11,798 bases of DNA, taken from contig JAILPF010000545.1 of assembly GCA_024699575.1 (NCBI GenBank), positions 1 through 11,798 of the forward strand, written 5' to 3'. This document shows, in pieces, positions 1 through 10,000 of the stretch. Origin of the DNA: Acetatifactor sp. (GTDB lineage: Bacteria; Bacillota; Clostridia; Lachnospirales; Lachnospiraceae). The position numbers and the translations under genes were made by a program. The notes below the pieces were generated by a model, which made no database searches, was not told where the DNA came from, and saw only the letters and a program-made list of their open reading frames with translations. Numbering within the stretch: position 1 is the first letter of the stretch; each line of letters opens with the position of its first letter.

Positions 1-1
1 T

Positions 2-376
2 ATCCCCTGGTTGGCTCAATACAGGCGCAACCCGTGGCCACGTCATCTTGTATGGCAGCAGGAATCCGTCCTGAAGGAACATTTCTATTGGGTTAGTGTT
101 CCGCGTAACGAGATGGGAAGAGGAAAGCGCGTAGAGATAAATGTAGAGAAGAATGTAATCAATATCCTCCGTTGCGATTATTCTACCCTAACCCTTCGTC
201 TCTCCCAAGAGCTGTTGCCTCTCAACGGCAAGGTTGTTGTTACATATAAGGGTAAGACGTTGTATAAAGGAAAGCCAGAGTCATCGGCAGATACATTCAA
301 GAAGACCTTGCATCAGATGCAAGACCCACGCATGGCTGCACCGGTGGAGATACATTTGTCTGTTAGTTCTATATAA
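2..376 (+). CDS. alpha/beta-hydrolase-type protein, C-terminal fragment (5' end outside window)
   Basis: The reading frame is open from the first bases of the window, so this is the last ~124 codons of a longer gene ending at TAA 374-376. The fragment has the pattern PRHLVWQ, then FYWVSVP, a short strand block (VEINVEKNVINI), LTLRLSQELLPLNGKVVVTYKG, and LYKGK. From memory this matches the C-terminal beta extension of dienelactone-hydrolase or prolyl-oligopeptidase-like serine hydrolases of Bacteroidota and Planctomycetes. There it follows the catalytic His and is built as a small beta domain ending in a helix. The nucleophile and the other catalytic residues lie upstream and are not visible, so activity cannot be judged. 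A TTG at base 11 could pass for a start, but the open frame upstream and the domain boundary argue against it. It is separated from the next gene by 650 bases and a terminator-like hairpin, so it is probably a separate transcription unit. Confidence 0.7.
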   Translation: MPWLAQYRRNPWPRHLVWQQESVLKEHFYWVSVPRNEMGRGKRVEINVEKNVINILRCDYSTLTLRLSQELLPLNGKVVVTYKGKTLYKGKPESSADTFKKTLHQMQDPRMAAPVEIHLSVSSI

Positions 377-394
377 CCATGCATTTGGTTATAT
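371..394 (+). terminator. terminator-like hairpin after the hydrolase gene
   Basis: A perfect 9-bp inverted repeat (ATATAACCA at 371-379, TGGTTATAT at 386-394) with a 6-base loop overlaps the TAA stop of the upstream gene. The stem is AT-rich. The nearest long T runs come only about 25-40 bases later (around 420-436), so it is not a textbook intrinsic terminator. It may act together with the T-rich stretch or may only stabilise the mRNA 3' end. Confidence 0.4.
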
Positions 395-439
395 TAGTGT
401 CATTTTGACTATATTAAAGTTTTTTTGATTTTTTTTAAA

Positions 440-455
440 TTTTCTTGCAAGAAAA
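440..455. promoter_or_regulatory. perfect 16-bp palindrome over the -33 region
   Basis: TTTTCTTGCAAGAAAA is its own reverse complement and sits inside an AT-rich tract. It contains the TTG (445-447) that fits the -33 position of the promoter ending at 475. A dimeric repressor or activator bound here would contact the promoter directly, so an operator is plausible. Palindromes made mostly of A and T runs also arise by chance in such tracts, so function is inferred. Confidence 0.35.
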
Positions 456-475
456 AAAATTAAATACTATTTTTG
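445..475 (+). promoter_or_regulatory. Bacteroidota-type sigma-ABfr promoter
   Basis: TATTTTTG at 468-475 matches the -7 consensus TAnnTTTG in every fixed position. TTG at 445-447 lies 20 bases upstream, within the 19-21 base spacing of the Bacteroides -33 element. Transcription would begin near base 482. The first large gene downstream starts at 1029, which implies an unusually long leader of about 545 bases unless a closer promoter exists. I looked nearer to 1029 and found only weak partial matches (TAccgTTG at 949-956, without a -33 TTG). Confidence 0.6.
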
Positions 476-723
476 CGGCCAAGAACTAAACTAATTTGCA
501 AATGAGAGTCTGCAAAAATAGTGCACGATAGTAATAACATCATTATTCAGAGCATCAGAGAACACGTCAATCTCCGCGACGAGTTCCTGTATCCCTTCAA
601 ACTCCACCATGTGCGCGCGTTTAATAATAAAGTAACACATCAAACACCACAAACTCAATAAAACTTCAAGAAAATGGAAAGGGAAGTAAAAAAAACAATC
701 GGAGATTCCGTGTAGGCGGCAAG

Positions 724-744
724 GCTGTCATGCGCAATGACAGC
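724..744 (+). other. perfect hairpin in the leader of the giant gene
   Basis: GCTGTCAT (724-731) and ATGACAGC (737-744) form a perfect 8-bp stem around a 5-base GCGCA loop. No T run follows, so it is not an intrinsic terminator. Thirteen bases of its 3' side (TGCGCAATGACAG, 731-743) recur at 1087-1099 inside the first codons of the giant gene. A role in leader RNA structure is possible but unproven. Confidence 0.4.
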
Positions 745-1028
745 AAAAATAAATATCCTATTCCCGTTGTAATGTCCTTCATGCCAAAAGGAGCATGAGG
801 ATTTGGCTGATTCCGACACAGAAGCAACACACACACTTCTCACACAAGAATCTGATGTCGGCCTACTCTCCAACCTATTTGGTTTATGCATAATAACAAC
901 GTATTGTAGTCACATTTCTATGCATATAGAATGTGTCTGTCCATGAGATACCGTTGTGATACTTATGTGTGCTAATCAACTACAAAGTCAAAATATAAAG
1001 AACTTTAACCAATATTTATTTACGTGTT

Positions 1029-4000
1029 ATGGGAACAAAACCTCAACATTTCTCGCCTCCTGCTGATACGGGACTCGAGCTTAGGTTGCGCAATGACAGG
1101 CATTTGATGCCCCAGCGCACTTCATGTATGTGGACCAGGCTGGTTCTGGTGCTTCTTATGATTTTCTCGGCATTGCCTATGTTGCGAGCTGAGGAATATA
1201 TTACAGAACTCAAGGTAGTGGGCAGGGATTCGAAAACTGAGATGAATGCCCAGAAGGAGACGCTCAAGAATCAAGGTTGGAAGATTGTTGATACGGACTT
1301 GAATCAAAGCGCCGGCGGATATTATATCTACCTGATGTATAAGACAAACACTACGGCGAATCCTGAGTCGGGTTATGTTACGGACATCATCGCAAAGAAA
1401 ACGAATGAGCCAAATGGCTTCACGTGGAACGGCAGGAAATACTACAAGGTACCTACCGACGGCTTCGACGGTGATTTGAATAAAAATGCCGCCGGCTCAT
1501 ATATTTACCTATATTTTACGAGAGACCGCTCGAAATTGAGTGGCCATTATGGTACGAAGCGTGTACTAAACAAGATAGAAGCTTCGGAAAACGATAACAG
1601 TGCAGAAAGTGGTAAAGAGAACTACGGCCCTATGTGCTGGCTAGACGCCTACAGCAACAAAGCCTGCGATGCCAACACAGGTTGCGGTAGTAATACCGAC
1701 TACATCTACATTAGGATGTTTTTCAAGGAGCAGAAGTTGAAGGTACAAAATAAACCATCTGCAATACAAAATCTTGTATTTACAGGAAACTCACAGAGGT
1801 TGGTTGCTGCCCCATCTAACAGTAACTACGGTACAATGAAATACAATGTGGATGGCGGTAGCTATAGCACATCGTTGCCAACGGCTATTAATGTAGGAGA
1901 ACATCAGGTAAATTATTTCCTTGACGGTGGTTCGTATGCCAATAATAGTGACACTACTCTATTGAAAGTGAATATCGCTCCCCCCACTGTGAAACCTACG
2001 GGTCTTACGGGCGAGTTTTTCCAACGAGAAAAACAGGTACTGCTGAAATGGGGCGCACCTACTGAACTGGCAGGCTACACGAATTACGTGTGGGTTGTCT
2101 ATCGTGGCAACGATAAGATAAAGACATTGCAGTCAAACGAGACGCGCGAGTGGACCGACAAAGATTACCCAATAGATAACACCGCAGTGGAGTATTCCGT
2201 GTACTATGTGTCTAAAACCTGGAACAACGAGGATACAAAAGATGCGAACTGTGTGGCTAAGGTGAAAGTGAACACAACGCGTAAGATTCCTGTGAACAAC
2301 CTGCAAGCTACTTCAGATAAGACAAAACTGACGTTGACGTGGACATCAGATGGTTACCCTGCAGGCTGGGGCAATAAGTTCAATATTTATGTGGACGACG
2401 AGACAACCCCGGTTTACACCATCACTCCATCAAATTATCAGACGGAATTCCAGTGGGAACACCGCTACACGGACGCACATGCCGACCGTGTTAATGGCTC
2501 TACGGTGGTGAACGGCAAGACCGTCTACTACACAGAGGAACAAAACTTAGGCGCCTGCACACCTCATAATTATCGTGTAGAGGGTGTCATTGGTGACAAG
2601 ATGTTGAATAAGGGAACATTGACGCAAAAGGCCATCGGGGCTGCTACACAGTTCTATTCCTTCGAGGCCTCAAAGGGCAGCTATGCCGGTTCTGTTAAGC
2701 TCTCATGGCATGTGGACAACCAAGGTTCAACGGTTGCAAAGACATACATCATTGAACGTCGTACAACGGAGAATGAGAATGAGGCGTGGACGGTGTTAGA
2801 CCGTATGAACAGCGCCGACGAGTATCTGATGTACACAGACGAGACTGCTTTGACGGGTGTCTATTACGACTATAAAGTAACAGCCGTTGACAAATGTCCT
2901 AATGGTACCATCATCAACACTGACGCGCAGGATATAGGATTCTCACAGTCTACCGGCACCGTGAGCGGACGTGTAACGTTTGGCGCTTCTGGCAGTGCAG
3001 TGGATAGTGTTGACGTAATCATGACCAAAGCCAGTGTGACACATGCGTTGCGTTTCAATAGCACCAACGCTTATGTGACATGGAAGTACCCTGATAACAA
3101 GTACGCCAACAAAATGTTCCAAACTGCAGACTACTCTATGCAGATGTGGATCAACCCAGATGAGTTCCCCAATGCCTGGCTGGGACGTTTGAAGGGTGAA
3201 AACATCGGTGCCTTTGGAATAGACGGCAATGGACATTTGCTATACTGTTGTGGTACTACTCCGCAACATAATTTTACTACGCTTACACTGAAGAAGGGCG
3301 AGTATAATCATGTGACGCTCACCCGAAAAGGAAACGTGGTGACCTTCTATGTGGTAGAAGCCAATCCAGACGGACGCCCCATTGTACATAAGGAGTCCAA
3401 GACTATACAAGACATCAAAGACATGTCTGGTTCTACCCAGTTCAATCTGGGCTACTTCAATGGTTATATAGATGAGTTCCGTATTTGGTCGAAGTGCCTA
3501 AGCGAGAACGAAATTGTGGGTAACTTCGACCGCCAGCTCGTTGGCAACGAAAGCAATTTGTTGACCTATTGGACTTTCGACGAGGGCTTGAGCTCACAAT
3601 TCTTCGACTACTCACGTGAGGGTACCGTGTATAACGGACACCACGGTAAGATTGAGAATAACGTGGAATCATCTACAATAGTTCCATCCGATCTGAACCT
3701 GAAGGGAACAACCGACTCAGATGGTAACTATATCATAGCCGGAATTCCATTCAGCGGCGATGGTACAAACTACACCATCCGACCAATGAAGAACAGCCAT
3801 GAGTTCTCACCTCAGAAGCAGAGTCGTTTCATCAGCAAATCTTCACTTGTTCAGAACAGCGTAGATTTCACCGACGTAAGTTCGTTCGAGGTGTCTGGTA
3901 CAGTGCTATATGAGGGAACAACGATACCTGTTGACAGTGTGATGATCTATGTGGACGGTCGTGCCGTCTCACGCAACGGCGAGGCTGTGATGACCGATGA

Positions 4001-7000
4001 AAAGGGTAAGTTCGTTGTTGATGTACCCATTGGTAATCATTATCTCACTGCCGTCAGGGACGGTCACACGTTTGTCAACGAAGGCCGTATTCCTGCAGAC
4101 CCCTCTGGCCTGAACTCGGAATTGATAGCTTTCACAAGCCCCAGATCAGGTCTGAAGTTCACCGACAATACGTTGGTTCCCATTGTAGGTCGTGTAGTCG
4201 GTGGAGCCATCGAGAGTGAAAAGCCATTGGGCTTTGGCCTGAGTGAAAACAATATTGGTAAGGCCGTCATCACGTTGGAAATTCCCGACAAGCGCTATAT
4301 GATCAACGCACACGAGGAGTTTGCCGATGAAGGTCACTTAGTAAGCAATGGCTACTTCCCGACAAAGACAGCCACAGCGCTGCCTCATCCCACAAACATG
4401 AATAACCCAGGCGATGCTTATCGTACGGGCGGTACCTACGAGAACGACGCAAAGCAGATTGTGATTACGACTGACGCTGTAACAGGCGAGTTTGGTGCAA
4501 TGGTACCCCCATTGGACTATAAGGTAGTCTCGGTACAGATGGAGAATGCTGAGGGTCAAAAAGTATATGTGTTTAACCCCGAAGAGCTACCTCGCATCGA
4601 TGCTAGCAATGCCGCAACCGTACTTAAGGACAGTATGCAGACAGACAATGGCGAAATGATCTACTTTGACTATGTGGCAAAGTTTGTCCAGTCTAAGCAT
4701 ACAGAGCCAGTTCTGTCCGTGACGCAGGGTAACCTCCCCGAGGGTGTATATGGTAATTCACAAGCTTCACATGTGGATCCGCTCACACAGAAGGAGACGA
4801 ATGTGAATGTTTATACGCTTAACAATAATAAGGTAACGTATAACTTCGGTTATCCCATCTTTGGTGAGTTGGGTACATATACATTCTTCCTTGAAGGATA
4901 TGAGAATTACACAAACTATGATAAGGATGCTACAGATTCAAAGCGTGAGTCAAAGGTGCCCTTGAGAGACGTTGTTGTCACTATTAGCAATGCATTGAGT
5001 TCAGATCAGGTAGTGCAGAGTGCTGACGACCCGACTCATGCCGGCGAGGTGTTGGATTTGAAACCCAACCAGCTGAAGCTTGACTCTTTGGGCAAAGCAA
5101 CGTATAAGTGGAAGGCTGGTCTGCCCAACATTCAAAGCCCCTTTACTCGTACGCTGAATATGACATATAGCAATGGTGATGGTCAGTACAAGTGGAAAGG
5201 CTTGACCGGCAATGGTATGGAGGCTATCATCTTCGGAGATCTCCCCTCTGGCACGAACTTCTCTACGGAGGGCCCGTCAGAAGTGGAGATGATTCTTCAT
5301 GATCCGTATGGCGACTCGTCGTTCGCCACCTGGGAGACAGGTAAGGTGACCGTGGAAACTAAGGATACAGTGGCCACGGCGACACAGGACAACAGTGCTA
5401 TGTTAAACATTCATCTTGGTCCTGATCTCACGACCAACACTGGTTTTGGCGTATCTGTTCAAACAGAGATGGATGTTATAGCAGACCTATCGGCAGGTTT
5501 CGACCGTGTAACGCAAAATGATACCATCACTTCACATATCACAACTATTGAGAGTTCACGTGCCATCAGCACAAGTGCCGAACCGGATTTTGTAGGCGCT
5601 GATGCAGACTTGTATATAGGTAAAAGCACTAACCTGCTCTTCGGAAAGGCCCGTTGCGTTGGTCTGAAGGAAAATAACCAGGGGGTGCTGGAAGTGATGT
5701 CAAGCGACGTAATCACCATGGGTAAGAAGTTTGCAACAAACTTTGTTTACACACAGTATCAAATAGAAAATGTGATTGTTCCGAACCTGAAAGATATCCG
5801 TAACAACTTGCTGGTTCATGTTGCAGACACGGCAACGGCGACGAATGGGTCATCGGAGCCCTTGTATGTGACGATGCTGAAGGTGGAAGATCCTGACTTC
5901 GGTGAACCGGGAACCTACAAAGTCCTTCCTTCAAAAACAGGCGCTTATCTTGGCTTAGATATGGTTGGCTTCTACAACGACCAGATTAAGGGTTGGTACA
6001 GTGCCATTGAACAGAATGAGAAGTATAAGGTTGGCTTGTTCAATAACGCCGGTGCAGAGAAGATAAACGTGTCGTTTGGCGGCGGTTCCGAGACTACGGA
6101 AACATCTACAACATCGAAGACGATTTCCCAGACGATTAGCTATACTCACAGCTGGACGATTGTTGCATCCGCAGATCTCGGCTTCACATGGAATGGCTTG
6201 GGTGCCGATATAGAGACAGAAAACAACACTACGTGGGAGGATTCAGAAAGCGAGACCGACGAGGCTACTACTACTGCGACCTTCAGTTACACACTGGCAG
6301 ATAGCGGTGCCGATGACTCGTTCACGATGGATGTTTATCCGGCTTCAGGTACCCACGGTCCTGTATTCCGTACCTTGGGAGGCCAGTCATCATGTCCCTA
6401 TGAGGGTCAAGTATTGACGAAATATTACAAGCCAGGTAAGGAAGAACTTTCTGCAGCTACATGGCAGATTGAGGATCCTGAGTTGACATGCGACAACCGT
6501 CTGCTGACGGGTGTTCCCACGGGCGGTAAGGCCCAGTTCGAACTGAAGTTGAAAAACAACTCAGTCTCTAAGACCGACTGCTACTTCAACCTCGTTCCCG
6601 TTGATGGTGCAAATCCGAAGGGCGCTTTGCTGAGTCTGCCCACCGGTCCCATCGGCAACGGTCGTACGGTGTTTGTTCCTGCAGGTGAAGCAGTGACAAT
6701 GATCCTGACACTTGAGCAGGGCAACCTTGCTACAACGAAGTATGATGACATCCAGCTGTCGCTGCAGAGTACCTGCCAGGATGACATCTGCAGTACCATC
6801 AGTTTGAGTGCCGAGTTCGTTCCTGCCAGTACACCTGTGACCATGGCTATTGACAAGCCCGTGATGAACCTTGGTAATAAAAACGATGGTCTGAACATCC
6901 GTGTGAGTGGCTTCGACCGTTACTTTGCCGGTTTGCAACGTGTGGATCTGCAATACATGGCTCCTGGCGACCACTCTTGGAGCTTGCTCGAAAGCTACAT

Positions 7001-10000
7001 CCCCGGCGACAGCGTGCGTACAGACAATAGCCAGAAACTGTTGCCTGAGAACGGCGTCATCGAGTTGCCGTTGGATATGACTGCATCGAAGTGGATTGAC
7101 GGTACCTATCAGTTCCGTGCTCGTAGTTCTGCCACCTTTGCCGGTAGCCCCGTGGTTGCAGAGAGCGAGGTACTGACAGTGGTGAAGGACTTGCAGCGTC
7201 CTCAGCTGTTTGGTGCTGCTAACCCCAACGACGGTATCCTGAATGCCGGTGACGAGATCAGCCTGACATTCAACGAAGACATCCAGAAAGCCTTGCTGAC
7301 GGATAACAACATCGTGGTAAGCGGTGTCTTGAACGGCAACGAGGTACAGCATGATGTAGCCCTGTCTGCACAGAACACTGAGCGTGCAGCCTACACTGAG
7401 GCCAGCTACAACCTGGGTCAGAAAGACTTCTCCGTAGATATGTGGGTACGCGTAACCTCTGCCGGTGACATCTTCGTACACGGCACAGGAGACAACAAGT
7501 TCAAGATGAGTGTGGACGACAAAAACCACATTGTGGCATCTATCGGCGATACAACTTATGTATCCAATGATGTCATTGATAAAGACACCTGGACATTCCT
7601 GACATTCACCTATAAATACAATGCTAGTAACAGCCGCCTGAGCGCTCGTGCTGTGACGGCTAACGGCAGGAAGGATCTCTTCGCCAACAAGAAGGTTAAT
7701 GACTACACTGGTACAGGTGCCATTACACTGGGTCAGAACTTCTCAGGTGCCATCCATGAGCTGGTGCTCTGGGACAAGTCTCGCGACATGAACGAAGCCC
7801 AGGCTGAGATGTACGTCACAAAGAAACCTTCTACACCTCAACTTATCGGTTATTGGAAGATGGATGAGGGTAGCGGCAGTGAAATCCGTGACTATGCCCG
7901 CAGTCGTAACATGACGGTGCCCAACAATACATGGTATTTGAACAACGACAACAAGGCCGTGAGCCTTGACGGAACGAAGACTGTTCAGCTCGATATCTCG
8001 GCATGCAGCGTTGCTCCCACAGAAGACTACGCTGTAGAGATGTGGTTCAAGGGCGCCAAGGCCGACCAGAAAGCTGCCAGCACCCTGTTCTCTGCTGCCA
8101 GCACCTCAGTGAGCATCGGCTTCAATGCCGCAGGCATCCTGACGATGAATGCTGGTGAATCTGAGATTGAGCTGAGCGATAAGTCATACCTTGATAACGC
8201 TTGGCATCATCTTGCGCTGAACGTGCTTCGCAATGGTAATGCCACCGTCTATGTTGATGGTACACCTGTGAAGAGCTTATCGGCTACAACCGTTCCTACC
8301 CTCGAAGGTGCTTGTCTGTACCTTGGCTCAAAGGGTGGCAGCAATGCCTTCTTCAAGGGAACGGTTGACGAGGTGCGTCTGTGGAATGCTTCAATGACCG
8401 GTGACCTGCTGACTAGCCAGCGTACACAACGTCTGAAGGGTGACGAGAGTGGCCTGGTGGCCTACTACTCTTTCGAGGCGCTGACACGTGACCCGGACAG
8501 TGGTGTCATCTCATCCGTGGGAAGCACCAAGGACCTCTGTACACACACGAAGGAAGCAACTCTGAATAAGGGAAATCTGGTCTTCGTAGATGAGGCTCCT
8601 GCCTTGAAGGTGAAGCCCGATGCCACGAACGTACAATTCAGCTACGTAGCTAACGAGCGCAGTATCATTATCACACTGAACGAGACACCTGCCCGCCTGG
8701 AGGGTACGACCCTGCAGTTCACCGTACGTTCCGTACAGGATATGAACGGCAACGAATCGTCTGCCGTGATGTGGACGGCTTACGTTCGCCAGAACAACCT
8801 CCTGTGGAAGAGTGATACGGACATGAGCATTGAGCAGAAAGTTGGCGAGAGCACATCCTTCGATATCGAATTTGTCAACGAGAGTGGCAATTCCGAGAAC
8901 TGGACGCTGACGAACCTGCCTGCATGGCTCACTACCAGCGCTACCAGCGGTACCCTGAAGGCTCAGCTGTCTAAGACCATCACCCTGACAGTAGATGAGA
9001 GTATACCTGTAGGCAAATACGAGCATACCATCTATCTGACTGGCAATGACAATATCAGTGAACCGCTGACCATCTCGCTGAAGGTGAAGGCTGAGGAGCC
9101 CGACTGGGCTGTTAATCCCGCTGACTATGAGTTGTCAATGAACGTTATTGGGCAGCTCCAGATCCTGGGCGTACAAAGCCAGAATGAAGACGACATTGTA
9201 GCAGCCTTCATCGGTAACAAGTGCCACGGCGTAGCACATCCCGTTTACATGCCTCGCTATGATGGCTACTTTGTCACGATGGATATCTATGGCAACGAGA
9301 CAGACGTCACTCTTCCGCTTGAGTTTAAGGTCTTCGAGGCTGCTACGGGTAGTATCTATCCCGTTGTACGTGTCAACTCAGGTACAGCCAACAGCATCAA
9401 ATTCAATTTGAATGACTTCAAGGGCACTTATAGGAATCCTGTCATCCTCAACGCTACTGACGAGATTGAGCAGAGCTTTGACCTCAGCAAGGGTTGGAAC
9501 TGGATGTCACTGGGTGTACGTCCTGACGACAATACCGTTGGAAGCATCTTTGGCAACAACAACGGCAAGTTCTCTCAGGTGAAGAGCCAGACCTCTGGTT
9601 TCTCTAAGTACGAGAGCATTGATGAGGAATGGGGCGGCAACCTGTCTGCTATGTCTAATACAGAGATGTATATGGTACAGGCTCTCGAGGATGTGTCAAA
9701 TCCTGTGACCGGTCATATCATAGATGCCAAGACAACACCTATCACCCTTCATAAGGGTTGGAACTGGGTTGGCTTCCATCGCCTGCAGACAATGAGTCTG
9801 GCAGAAGCACTTGCCGACTGGAATGCTCAGGACGAGGATATCATCAAGGGTCAGAAGGGTGTGGCCTACTACGATGGTTACGAATGGGTAGGTTCACTCC
9901 GCACCCTCGTTCCCGGTCAAGGTTATATGATCAGAAACAATCACCTGACAGGATCCGGTACATTGACTTTCAACTATCCTACATCCTCTATGAAGGGTTC

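Larger units (their letters stand above)
377..1028. other. 650-base intergenic region without a convincing gene
   Basis: This stretch contains a hairpin, T-rich sequence, a promoter-like site with a palindrome, and a second hairpin at 724-744. No open frame is convincing. The best small candidate is a GTG-started 46-codon frame at 521-661, which has a protein-like middle (IREHVNLRDEFLYPFKLHH) but no recognised family. The same frame continues to 946 but is broken by stops at 659, 713 and 770. Its last block, 773-946, contains CPSCQ and LLTQESDVGLLSNLFG, which could be chance or a decayed gene. The last ~60 bases before 1029 are AT-rich, as is usual before start codons in this phylum. I see no tRNA, rRNA, CRISPR array or insertion sequence here. 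Confidence 0.6.

Noticed and set aside
11..13. TTG as the start of the first gene
   Set aside because: The frame is open to the window edge and the protein resembles only the C-terminal extension of a larger hydrolase.
655..891. 78-codon minus-strand frame in the intergenic region
   Set aside because: The composition is not protein-like in any recognisable way, and I see no promoter or family resemblance.
377..1028. CRISPR array, tRNA or insertion-sequence ends
   Set aside because: No regularly spaced direct repeats, no cloverleaf pattern, and no terminal inverted repeats with target duplications were seen.
6561..7529. 322-codon open frame on the minus strand opposite the giant gene
   Set aside because: It lies wholly within a convincing coding region. 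Its translation has no recognisable domain and looks like a shadow produced by the codon use of the + strand (frequent Val, Thr, Gln, His).
8511..9026. 171-codon open frame on the minus strand
   Set aside because: It is a shadow of the LamG3/Ig/BACON-like coding region, with no domain, no signal and no promoter.
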